From contig CAZLWE010000009.1 of the NCBI GenBank assembly GCA_964562985.1, forward strand, positions 9,162-73,161: a stretch of 64,000 nucleotides of DNA. Direction: 5' to 3'. The notes beneath the pieces are model-generated. The model worked only from the letters and a program-made list of their open reading frames with translations, was not told the origin of the DNA and searched no databases. The translations under genes were made by a program, and so were the position numbers. The stretch comes from SHLQ01 sp964562985 (GTDB lineage Bacteria; Actinomycetota; Acidimicrobiia; Acidimicrobiales; SHLQ01). Below, one piece after another: positions 33,935 to 41,254 of this stretch; positions within the stretch are counted from its first letter, which is position 1; every line of letters begins with the position of its first letter.

Positions 33935-34107
33935 GCAACTTTCTGCAATATGCGGTTTCATTTCTCACGTGAGGTGTTTAGCGCACCACACACAGCGAGT
34001 AGGGGCCGTGTGGGATCCGTAGCCCATCCTTTGTTACCCACGAAGGTTGGATTACCCCCCACGACAGCGAGCAGTATGCGATGATCGGGACCGGAGGAAC
34101 GAGCCCC
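33935..34107 (+). promoter_or_regulatory. ftsZ upstream region with palindromes
   Basis: This region probably holds the ftsZ promoter, since ftsZ is the first gene after the break in the cluster. I see a perfect 10-bp palindrome CTCACGTGAG (33964-33973), a CCACAC/GTGTGG inverted repeat (33986-33991 and 34008-34013), and GGAGG (34093-34097) 10 bases before the chosen ATG. No convincing -35/-10 pair could be assigned by eye. Confidence 0.35.
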
Positions 34108-35370
34108 ATGAACGGAATAGCCCAGAACTACCTTGCAGTGATCAAGGTGGTCGGCGTAGGCGGTGGCGGAGTTAATGCCGTCAATCGCATGATCGATGCT
34201 GGCCTCAAAGGGGTTGAATTCGTCGCGGTAAATACCGACGCTCAGGCGTTGTTGATGAGCGATGCAGACATCAAGTTAGACATCGGCCGCGAGCTCACCC
34301 GTGGGCTCGGCGCAGGATCGGACCCCGAGGTCGGCCGCCAGGCTGCTGAGGACCATCGCGAAGAGATCGAGGCTGCGCTTAAGGGCGCAGACATGGTCTT
34401 CATTACGGCCGGTAAAGGCGGTGGCACCGGAACCGGCGCTGCACCAGTGATTGCCGAGATCGCTCGTGACGTGGGTTCGCTCACCATCGGCGTCGTGACA
34501 CGACCGTTCGGGTTCGAAGGTCGTCGGCGAGCGGTGCAAGCCGAGCAGGGCATTCAGCGCTTGAAAGAGAACGTCGACACGCAAATCGTCATCCCCAATG
34601 ACCGGTTGCTCACCGTGTCCAATGAGAACACATCGGTACTCAATGCGTTCAAGATGGCCGATGAGGTACTCCTGCAAGGCGTGCAAGGCATCACGGACCT
34701 GATCACGACTCCCGGCTTGATCAACACCGACTTCGCCGACGTCAAGATGATCATGTCCGATGCTGGTTCAGCACTGATGGGCATCGGTTATGCCTCTGGT
34801 GAAGGGCGAGCGCTCGCCGCAGCCCGCGCTGCGATTAGCTCACCATTGCTCGAAGCATCGATCGAAGGCGCCCGCGGCATTCTGCTCAACATCTCCGGTG
34901 GCTCGGATCTTGGCCTCTTCGAGGTCAACGAAGCCGCGGAGGTCATCCACGGCGTGGCCCACCCCGACGCCAACATCATCTTTGGCGCGGTCATCGACGA
35001 CGAGATGGGCGACGATGTGCGCGTCACCGTTATCGCTGCGGGATTCGAACGCTGGGAAGGATCGGCCGGGACGGCCGGGACCGCTGGCGTCGGCGCAACT
35101 ATGGCCGAACGTGCACCAATTGGCGGTTCAACTCCGTCATTGGCGTCGGCCGCTGATGCCCCTGACCTCGTCACTAGCGAATCGGTTGTCGCTGGCGATC
35201 CGTCACCGTCACCGTCATCGTCAGCATTCTCGATCGCGGAGTCCGACGATGACGACGAGTTGGAGATCGCCGACGTGTTCGCGGACGTCACCGACGACGA
35301 CGTCGCCGACGTTGCTTCCGACGACGCCGACGATGACGACGAGTTCGACGTACCGACATTCTTGCGCTGA
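34108..35370 (+). CDS. ftsZ: Tubulin-like division GTPase FtsZ
   Basis: A 420-residue FtsZ that polymerises into the Z ring. The GTPase domain has VGVGGGGVNAVNRMI (16-30), the tubulin signature GGGTGTG (104-110), VTRPFGFEG, and the T7 loop NTDFADVKMIM. After residue about 325 comes a long variable linker ending in a very acidic tract (more than half Asp/Glu over the last 45 residues), then the conserved C-terminal peptide FDVPTFLR that binds SepF and other partners. ATG at 34108 is preferred to 34081 because GGAGG lies 10 bases upstream and it gives the usual N terminus. Confidence 0.95.
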   Translation: MNGIAQNYLAVIKVVGVGGGGVNAVNRMIDAGLKGVEFVAVNTDAQALLMSDADIKLDIGRELTRGLGAGSDPEVGRQAAEDHREEIEAALKGADMVFITAGKGGGTGTGAAPVIAEIARDVGSLTIGVVTRPFGFEGRRRAVQAEQGIQRLKENVDTQIVIPNDRLLTVSNENTSVLNAFKMADEVLLQGVQGITDLITTPGLINTDFADVKMIMSDAGSALMGIGYASGEGRALAAARAAISSPLLEASIEGARGILLNISGGSDLGLFEVNEAAEVIHGVAHPDANIIFGAVIDDEMGDDVRVTVIAAGFERWEGSAGTAGTAGVGATMAERAPIGGSTPSLASAADAPDLVTSESVVAGDPSPSPSSSAFSIAESDDDDELEIADVFADVTDDDVADVASDDADDDDEFDVPTFLR

Positions 35371-35375
35371 CCCCT

Positions 35376-36071
35376 ATGCTTCGCCGCTGGCAACGAAGCG
35401 ATGGAAACATGGTCGAGGTGGCCATTACCACCCGAGCGAACGGGGACTTTCATATCGACGCGCCGCCGATCGGGCTCGGCGAGCGCCGTGACGAGATCAT
35501 GGCCGGTCCGTGGGCGGTCGTGCGCCAGGTTCATGGCGCGGCGGTGGTGGAGGCCGACCCGACGACCACACCCGAGGCCGACGGTATCTTCACCGACGAA
35601 GTCGGCCAGGTAGTAGCCGTGCAGGGTGCTGATTGCGCCCCGGTCGCGTTCGTTACCGACCAGGGGCCCGTCGGGGTCGTACATGCAGGCTGGCGCGGAC
35701 TCGCCGCAGGGGTTATCGACGCGATGGCGGCGAACCTCACCGACCGAGGAGCGAAGATCCAGCAGATCGTCGTGGGTCCCACGATCGGGGTGGGGTGCTA
35801 CGAGTTTGGAGCCGAAGACCTTGATGCCGTGGCCGCGCGTCTGGGAGATGACGTGCGGGCGACCACGGGATCGGGGGCTCCCGCCCTCGATCTTGCGGCT
35901 GGGATCAGCAGAGTCTGCGACTCCCTCGGTCTCGGGCCGGTCGAATTTCTCGCTGGCTGCACCTCGTGTGAAGCACAGAGTTTCTTCTCGCACCGCGCCC
36001 GCCAAGAGACGGAACGCCACGCACTGGCAATGCGCATCATTACCCCTACCTCAGGTGATCTCGATGGCTGA
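35376..36071 (+). CDS. pgeF: PgeF/YfiH family protein (purine nucleoside phosphorylase fold)
   Basis: A 231-residue member of the PgeF (YfiH, formerly laccase-domain) family, linked to peptidoglycan editing and able to act on purine nucleosides. Metal and active-site residues are visible: His in VVRQVHGAAV, Cys in QGADCAPVAF and His in VVHAGWRGLA, with CYEFG and SHRARQETERH following. ATG at 35376 is 5 bases after the ftsZ stop; ATG at 35409 is an alternative start. The gene order ftsZ-pgeF-yggS-sepF-divIVA is standard for actinobacteria. Confidence 0.9.
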   Translation: MLRRWQRSDGNMVEVAITTRANGDFHIDAPPIGLGERRDEIMAGPWAVVRQVHGAAVVEADPTTTPEADGIFTDEVGQVVAVQGADCAPVAFVTDQGPVGVVHAGWRGLAAGVIDAMAANLTDRGAKIQQIVVGPTIGVGCYEFGAEDLDAVAARLGDDVRATTGSGAPALDLAAGISRVCDSLGLGPVEFLAGCTSCEAQSFFSHRARQETERHALAMRIITPTSGDLDG

Positions 36072-36747
36072 GCAAGCTGGTTCGCCGTCGTTGCCGTCGA
36101 TGTCGCTTAGCGACGAAGAAGTTGCTGCGAACCTTGGCGCTGTCCGCGACGCGATTGGAGACTCGGGGCGAAGCGACGTCACCATCGTCGCGGTCACCAA
36201 GGGATTCGATAGGAGTGCGATCGAGTGTGCATCGCGGCTGGGAATCTCCGATATTGGCGAGAACTACGCTCAGGAGCTGCAAGCAAAATCGCCAACGCCA
36301 GAGGAAACTCGGGTGCATTTCATCGGACGGATTCAACGGAACAAGGTGCGAAAGGTGGCCGACCAGGTCGATCTCTGGCAGAGCGTTTCCCGGCCTGAGG
36401 TAGTAGTGGAGATCTCCAAACGGAGCGCACACCCGCAGATATTGATACAGGTGGCGGCGGCCGGTGACACCACCAAGGCCGGAGTAGCGCCAAACGAGGT
36501 TGAACCGTTGCTCGAGGTCGCACGCGAGCACGGGGTAGATGTCGCGGGTCTCATGACGATCGGCGTGTTGGCAGATGAGGAGCGGACGACGCAAAGCTTC
36601 GCCGACCTCGCCCGGCTCGCAGACACATTCGAACTCCGTGAGCGCTCGATGGGAATGTCGGGCGACTACCGTGATGCCCTCGCCCACGGAGCCACGATGT
36701 TGCGACTCGGCTCGGCTCTATTCGGGCCGCGGCCAATGCAGTGGTAG
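36064..36747 (+). CDS. PLP homeostasis protein YggS/PLPBP
   Basis: A 227-residue pyridoxal phosphate-binding barrel protein without known catalysis, involved in vitamin B6 balance. PLP Lys is in IVAVTKGFDRSAI. Further motifs are DIGENYAQELQAK, HFIGRIQRNKVRKV and the phosphate-binding end MGMSGDYRDALAHGATMLRLGSALFG. ATG at 36064 overlaps the pgeF stop by 8 bases. The longer frame to 35626 is a shadow of pgeF. Confidence 0.9.
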   Translation: MAEQAGSPSLPSMSLSDEEVAANLGAVRDAIGDSGRSDVTIVAVTKGFDRSAIECASRLGISDIGENYAQELQAKSPTPEETRVHFIGRIQRNKVRKVADQVDLWQSVSRPEVVVEISKRSAHPQILIQVAAAGDTTKAGVAPNEVEPLLEVAREHGVDVAGLMTIGVLADEERTTQSFADLARLADTFELRERSMGMSGDYRDALAHGATMLRLGSALFGPRPMQW

Positions 36748-36777
36748 TGTCTTGATACGAACGAGGAGGTCTGAACG

Positions 36778-37374
36778 GTGTCAGGCTTTTATAAAAAAGC
36801 AGTGGTATGGCTCGGACTAAACGAGGAGTATCCAGACGAACCGGGTCCTTTGGATCCGGCGCCTAGCCGTCCAAATCCCCGTCCAGAACCGGGACAGGTC
36901 GCTGCTCGTCCCGCGCGCCAGGCCGGCGCTCCGCGCCCCCAAGGGAACGTGGGGCCAGCACCTCAGGCTTCGGTCAGGCGAGTCGAGGCGACGCCAAAGG
37001 ATGCTGTCATGCCAGAGTCAAAAGATGGAACGGTTCGAGCCATCCCAATGGAAGATGATCCACAAGCGCGCCCACAACAAGGTTCGGCGATCGGCACTGT
37101 CCGAGCTGTGGCGTTGTCAAAAACTGTCAAACCAAAGGTGATCGTTCCTCAATCGTTCAACGATGCCCAGGTGGTTGCCGACACCTTCCGCGAGCCCAAG
37201 CCGGTGATCGTAAATATGCAGAGTGCGGAACGCGATCTTGCCCGTCGTCTGATCGATTTCAGTTCCGGGCTCTGTTACGGCCTCGGCGGACAGATGGAAA
37301 AGGTCGCGAAAGACGTGTACCTGCTCACTCCCGATGAGGTAGAGGTCGCCGACGAAGATCGCGACAACTACTAA
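36778..37374 (+). CDS. sepF: Cell division protein SepF
   Basis: A 198-residue SepF that tethers FtsZ to the membrane. It has an N-terminal amphipathic helix (SGFYKKAVVWLGL), a Pro/Ala/Gly-rich linker (about 20-110), and the C-terminal SepF core (VIVPQSFNDAQVVADTFREPKPVIVNMQSAERDLARRLIDFSSGLCYGLGGQMEKVAKDVYLLTP). The GTG start at 36778 has GAGGAGG about 9 bases upstream. In actinobacteria, which lack FtsA, SepF is the main membrane anchor, and no ftsA is seen here. Confidence 0.93.
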   Translation: MSGFYKKAVVWLGLNEEYPDEPGPLDPAPSRPNPRPEPGQVAARPARQAGAPRPQGNVGPAPQASVRRVEATPKDAVMPESKDGTVRAIPMEDDPQARPQQGSAIGTVRAVALSKTVKPKVIVPQSFNDAQVVADTFREPKPVIVNMQSAERDLARRLIDFSSGLCYGLGGQMEKVAKDVYLLTPDEVEVADEDRDNY

Positions 37375-37415
37375 AGAAACCCTTCTTCGCGCGCTGGCGG
37401 AACTACAGTCGGGCC

Positions 37416-39035
37416 ATGGATCTCGTAAGACAGCTGAGAGACGTTCGCTTCGAAACGGCCGTGCGCGGATATGACTATGCGGGCGTTGATACGTTTCTTG
37501 CCACCCTTCGTAGCGACGTAGCCGATTTACAGGAGCGCTACGAGGCCGCTCAGCAACGGATAGCGGAGTTCGAAGCCAAGGGCGGCACCCAAGACGGCAA
37601 CGCGTCCGAGGAAACCGAGGGAGAGCTTCGACGCACCCTCGTCCTGGCCCAACGCTTAGCCGACGAGACCGCAGCAGACGCGAAAGCGAGCGCGGATGAG
37701 TTGGTCAACGCAGCGAACCAGCAGGCCGCCGAGACCACCTCGCAGGCCGAGGCCGACGCGACCGAGATGCGCGAAGCGGCCGAAGCCGAGCTGGTCGCGG
37801 CCCGAGAAGAAGCGGAGACTCTTCGACAGCGAGCTGGCGAAGAGGCAGAACAAAGCAATTCCGAATCGCGTCTACGGGCGCAAGCCCTCCTTACCGACGC
37901 CGAGACGGCCGGAACAGAGCGGGTCGTCGAGATCGAGGGATTAGCGCAAGCCGAAGTTGCGACCATGCGCGAGCCAATCCGTGAAGAAGTCGAGCAACTT
38001 GAGGACGTTCGCTCCCGTCTTCTCAGCGATATCGCAGAACTCGAAGCGCATCTCGAAGCCCAGCGGGTACGAGTTCGTAACGCGGTCGAAGCCCTGCGGG
38101 TCGGAATGTCAGGTTCGATCCAAGATCTCGAACGTGTTGCCGACGATGACGAGCTCATGGCGCCACAACCGGCGCCCGAGCACAGCAACGCGAGCGGCGC
38201 CGACGTCGCGGCGGCGCCAGACATCGAGATTCAAGAAGCGGTGCAGGCCCAGGCGGCCGCGACCACACCAACCGTTGAGGCCCTCGCCCCCGAAGCCGAT
38301 AGGCCACAACATGCGGCCTCCGACCCCGACACGCAGCCACTCGAGGTGATCGAGAGCCCCGAGGACGTTTTAGAGACCGAGGTCGTTGACGGTGCGATCG
38401 CCGAGACGGAGATCGTTGAGACCATCTCTGAGCCGGAGGTTCCTGAGGCTTCCATTCCTGAGGCTGTCGTGGAGCCGGAGGTTTCTGAGGCTGTCGTGGA
38501 GCCTGAGGTTTCTGAGGCTGTCGTGGAGCCTGAGGTTTCTGAGGCTGTCGTGGAGCCTGAGGTTTCTGAGGCTGTCGTGGAGCCTAAGGTCCCTGAGGTT
38601 GAGTCGGAGATCCCCGAGGTGGAGTTGGAGCAACCTGAGGTTGCATCCGTTCCTGACCTAGAGACCGGTGCCGAGTCGATGCCTGACGTGATGGTTGAGG
38701 AAGTCGATTCATCAATGAGTGTCGGCGGTTTCGCAGGGGGCGCTATCGCAGGCGCCGCTGTCGGTGTCGCAGCGTTGTCGGACAACGACGGTGGCGACGC
38801 CGTCGACCTTGAGGCCACGCAGTCAATGGCGACCATCGAGGACCTGGACCAGGCAGAAATTGTTGAACTCGACGAGGAGCCTGGCGCACTCTTCGGGACC
38901 GACGTTGGCGCCGATGCCGAGGCCGTCGAGGCCGCCGTTGATTCCACCACAACCCCTGCAGATGTGGCGGCAGGCGGCGAAGGATTCGTCGCGAAGTTCG
39001 CATCCGCTTTGGATCAACTGCCGATCGAACGATAG
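37416..39035 (+). CDS. DivIVA/Wag31-like polar coiled-coil protein, extra-long form
   Basis: A 539-residue protein. The N terminus (LVRQLRDVRFETAVRGYDYAGVDTFLATL) is the membrane-binding DivIVA domain. A long coiled coil rich in Glu, Ala and Gln follows to about residue 225. Then comes an acidic Pro/Val/Glu region with five 9-residue repeats of the type EAVVEPEVS (about 349-393), a Gly/Ala-rich hydrophobic stretch GGFAGGAIAGAAVGVAAL (about 432-449) that might associate with membrane, and an acidic tail. Wag31 and other DivIVA proteins mark poles or septa and are usually about half this length. ATG at 37416. Confidence 0.85.
   Translation: MDLVRQLRDVRFETAVRGYDYAGVDTFLATLRSDVADLQERYEAAQQRIAEFEAKGGTQDGNASEETEGELRRTLVLAQRLADETAADAKASADELVNAANQQAAETTSQAEADATEMREAAEAELVAAREEAETLRQRAGEEAEQSNSESRLRAQALLTDAETAGTERVVEIEGLAQAEVATMREPIREEVEQLEDVRSRLLSDIAELEAHLEAQRVRVRNAVEALRVGMSGSIQDLERVADDDELMAPQPAPEHSNASGADVAAAPDIEIQEAVQAQAAATTPTVEALAPEADRPQHAASDPDTQPLEVIESPEDVLETEVVDGAIAETEIVETISEPEVPEASIPEAVVEPEVSEAVVEPEVSEAVVEPEVSEAVVEPEVSEAVVEPKVPEVESEIPEVELEQPEVASVPDLETGAESMPDVMVEEVDSSMSVGGFAGGAIAGAAVGVAALSDNDGGDAVDLEATQSMATIEDLDQAEIVELDEEPGALFGTDVGADAEAVEAAVDSTTTPADVAAGGEGFVAKFASALDQLPIER
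38460..38594 (+). repeat. 27-bp tandem repeat inside divIVA (five copies)
   Basis: Five consecutive 27-bp units begin GAGGCTGTCGTGGAGCC, at 38460, 38487, 38514, 38541 and 38568. Copies 2, 3 and 4 are identical; the first and last differ by a few bases. The unit length keeps the frame, so copy number can change without disrupting the protein. Confidence 0.95.
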
Positions 39036-39055
39036 AAAATCCTCGGTTCGGGTCC

Positions 39056-39084
39056 GTGTTAGGGGCCTGCTTGCCCCCTATACT
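39056..39084 (+). promoter_or_regulatory. Possible promoter / stem-loop between divIVA and the DksA-like gene
   Basis: TATACT at 39079-39084 is a good -10 hexamer with a poor -35 (GTGTTA, 17-base spacer). TAGGGG (39060-39065) and CCCCTA (39075-39080) also form a 6-bp stem overlapping it, which could terminate divIVA transcription instead. Both readings are possible. Confidence 0.35.
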
Positions 39085-39167
39085 CTTTGCCTCAAGGCGT
39101 CAAGCTCGATGCCTGCATATACGTTCATTTTTGTGAGTAATGAATGGTGGAGAAAGGTTCAGTCCTA

Positions 39168-39827
39168 GTGGCAAAGAAAGCAGCCGCAAAGAAGACAACG
39201 GCGAAGAGGAAAGCGGCAGCCAAAAAGGCTCCGGCCAAGAAGAAAGCAGCAGCGAAGAAGGCTCCGGTCAAGAAAAAGGCAGCAGCGAAGAAGGCTCCGG
39301 TCAAGAAAAAGGCAGCAGCCAAGAAGGCTCCGGCCAAGAAAAAGGCAGCAGCCAAGAAGGCAGCTGCTCCAAAATCTGAGGTTCAGAAGGTAGACGAAGC
39401 GCAAGCAGCGGCGGCAGCGAAGCTCAAAGAGAACAAGAAGACGGCGACGAAGGCCTTTAAGAAGCCCTTTGTCAAGAAGCAGAAAGAGGAACTCTTGCGC
39501 GAGCGCGAGAAGTACACCCGGTCTGCTGCGTCGTACAAAGAGGAAGCAGACTCGTTGGTTCTCAATCGAGAACCTGGTGATGTGCAATTCGATGAGGAGT
39601 CCGGCGAGGGCGACACGTTGGCGGTCGAACGCGAGCGAGACCTGGCGTTGAGCGCCCAGGCCCAACAAGCGGTCGACGAAATCGACGCGGCACTAAAGCG
39701 GATCGAACTCGGGGTGTACGGCGTGTGTGTCGAGTCCGGCCGTCCTATTCCCAAAGAACGACTCGAGGCCATCCCTTGGGCGTCCCAACGCGTGGAGTTC
39801 AAAGTCGGTGGCCTCGGGCGCCGCTGA
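39168..39827 (+). CDS. DksA/TraR-like protein with Lys/Ala-rich tail and degenerate zinc finger
   Basis: A 219-residue protein in two parts. Residues 1-70 are almost only Lys, Ala and Pro, built on an 11-residue repeat (KKAPVKKKAAA), resembling histone H1-like or HupB tails and likely to bind nucleic acid. The rest is a coiled coil plus the TraR/DksA end GVYGVCVESGRPIPKERLEAIPWA. The family's four zinc cysteines are reduced to one: the CxxC is CVES and the second CxxC is absent. GTG at 39168 is chosen because GGAGAAAGG ends 10 bases upstream; ATG at 39144 is in frame but lacks a site. Position before lspA is common in actinobacteria. Confidence 0.75.
   Translation: MAKKAAAKKTTAKRKAAAKKAPAKKKAAAKKAPVKKKAAAKKAPVKKKAAAKKAPAKKKAAAKKAAAPKSEVQKVDEAQAAAAAKLKENKKTATKAFKKPFVKKQKEELLREREKYTRSAASYKEEADSLVLNREPGDVQFDEESGEGDTLAVERERDLALSAQAQQAVDEIDAALKRIELGVYGVCVESGRPIPKERLEAIPWASQRVEFKVGGLGRR
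39222..39353 (+). repeat. 33-bp tandem repeat in the DksA-like gene (four copies)
   Basis: Four units of 33 bp start at 39222, 39255, 39288 and 39321. Each encodes an 11-residue block of Lys, Ala and Pro, with a few differences between copies, mostly GCC/GTC. Confidence 0.9.
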
Positions 39828-40326
39828 GGACACCGCGCTCGCACCTCCGGTCGAACTGACAACGGCCGAGGTAGTGGCTCGGCGATGGCAGCTAGTTGCG
39901 ATATCGCTGCTGGTTATTGCTATCGACCAGATCTCGAAGGCGTGGGCCCTAAATTCGCTCGCCGATCGGGATATTGAGGGACCCTTTGGGTCCGGTTTGC
40001 GTTTGGTCTTCAACCGCGGGTCGGCCTTCTCGCTCGGCGAGGGTTTCGGCCCCATCTTTGGCATCCTCGCGATCCTGGTGAGCATCGCCATGTTTTGGGT
40101 CGTGGGGAAGGTCGTGCAACGGTCGGTGGTGAGCGGACTGGGGCTGATCCAGGGCGGTGCCATTGGCAACGTGATCGACCGGGCCTTCCGTGATGGAGAT
40201 GGTTTCCTCGCTGGAGCTGTCATCGACTTTCTCGAGATCGGCGACTTCTGGCCGGTGTTCAACATCGCTGACGTGGCAATCGTCGTCGGTGGAATCGTGG
40301 TAGCGATCCTCGGCTCCCGTGAATAG
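39808..40326 (+). CDS. lspA: Lipoprotein signal peptidase (signal peptidase II)
   Basis: A 172-residue membrane aspartyl protease that cleaves prolipoprotein signal peptides. Four hydrophobic segments carry the motifs IDQISKAWAL, NRGSAFSLGEG, GAIGNVIDRAFR (first catalytic Asp) and FLEIGDFWPVFNIADVAIVVG (second catalytic Asp). The frame opens at 39727, but GTG at 39808 (GGAG 10 bases upstream, 20-base overlap with the DksA-like gene) gives a normal length. It would process the LpqB-like lipoprotein seen at 8808. Confidence 0.9.
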   Translation: MASGAAEDTALAPPVELTTAEVVARRWQLVAISLLVIAIDQISKAWALNSLADRDIEGPFGSGLRLVFNRGSAFSLGEGFGPIFGILAILVSIAMFWVVGKVVQRSVVSGLGLIQGGAIGNVIDRAFRDGDGFLAGAVIDFLEIGDFWPVFNIADVAIVVGGIVVAILGSRE

Positions 40327-41254
40327 CGAACTGCCAGAAGCCCTCGATGGTGAGCGCGCCGACCGTGTTGTCGCAATGCTCGCCGGGGTGAGTCGATCTG
40401 CCGCGGTCCGAGCAATCGACGACGAGTTGATTCTCGTCGATGGGGTAGCGGTCGCGAAAGCATCACACCGGCTTCGTGTCGGCCAAGTCCTCGACCTTCC
40501 AGACACCCTCGGCGCGGAAGAACCGCCGCTTGTCGCTGACCCATCGGTTGACTTGGATCTCGTCTTCGTCGACGAGCATGTCATCGTCGTAGACAAATCA
40601 CCTGGGATGGTCGTTCATCCCGGGGCGGGTAATCGGGAAGGAACTATCGCGCAGGGCGTGATTGCACTGTTTCCTGAAGTTGCCGATGTCGGAGAACGGA
40701 ACCGGCCGGGCATTGTGCATCGGCTGGACAAGGGCACATCGGGCGTGTTCGTCATCGCCCGTTCGGCCCTCGGCTATGACTCCTTGAGTGAGCAGTTGCG
40801 AAAGCGTGCGGTCGACCGCCGCTATCTCACCTTTGGTTGGGGCCAGCCCCAGACCGACCGAGGCGTGATCGAGGCACCGCTTGGGCGTGCCGTTCGGGAT
40901 CCGACCCGCATGATCGTCCGCCCGGATGGAAAGAGCGCTCGTACCAGTTACGAGGTGATCGCTCGATGGAGCGAGCCAAGCCTCGCCCTGTTCGCGTGCA
41001 CGCTCGACACCGGTCGTACACACCAGATTCGCGTGCATCTTGAAGCGATCCACCATCCCGTCGTAGGCGACTCGAGGTATGGGAGTGGTCGGGATCGCCT
41101 TGGTATGGACCGCCCTGCGCTTCACGCGAGCGAACTCGGATTCGCCCACCCTGCCACTGGAGAGATGATGCAGTTTCGCTCTCCATTGCCCCCGGACCTG
41201 ACCGAATTGGCCGAGCGCCTCGGCTCTCCCGATTCGGGCATTGTTGGGCCATGA
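40319..41254 (+). CDS. rluD: RluA/RluD-family 23S rRNA pseudouridine synthase
   Basis: A 311-residue protein with an N-terminal S4-like RNA-binding domain (GERADRVVAMLAGVSRSAAVRAIDDELILVDG) and a pseudouridine synthase domain. The catalytic Asp is in RPGIVHRLDKGTSGVFVIA, with RRYLTFGWG, ARTSYEVIARW and TGRTHQIRVHLEAIHHPVVGDSRYG following. This is the RluA/C/D group; RluD (U1911/1915/1917) is the likeliest by context with lspA. GTG at 40319 overlaps the lspA stop by 8 bases. Confidence 0.9.
   Translation: MNSELPEALDGERADRVVAMLAGVSRSAAVRAIDDELILVDGVAVAKASHRLRVGQVLDLPDTLGAEEPPLVADPSVDLDLVFVDEHVIVVDKSPGMVVHPGAGNREGTIAQGVIALFPEVADVGERNRPGIVHRLDKGTSGVFVIARSALGYDSLSEQLRKRAVDRRYLTFGWGQPQTDRGVIEAPLGRAVRDPTRMIVRPDGKSARTSYEVIARWSEPSLALFACTLDTGRTHQIRVHLEAIHHPVVGDSRYGSGRDRLGMDRPALHASELGFAHPATGEMMQFRSPLPPDLTELAERLGSPDSGIVGP

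Noticed and set aside
34788..36020. Long open frame of 410 codons on the minus strand opposite ftsZ and pgeF
   Set aside because: It is antisense to two clear genes, is low-complexity (Ser/Asp-derived) and has no start signal; it arises from codon bias in GC-rich DNA.
38370..38633. Minus-strand frame with a repeating LRLHDSLRN pattern
   Set aside because: It is the reverse reading of the 27-bp repeats in divIVA and not an independent protein.
38460..39353. Clustered direct repeats that could suggest a CRISPR array
   Set aside because: The 27-bp and 33-bp repeats are contiguous without spacers, are in frame within proteins, and no cas genes are present.
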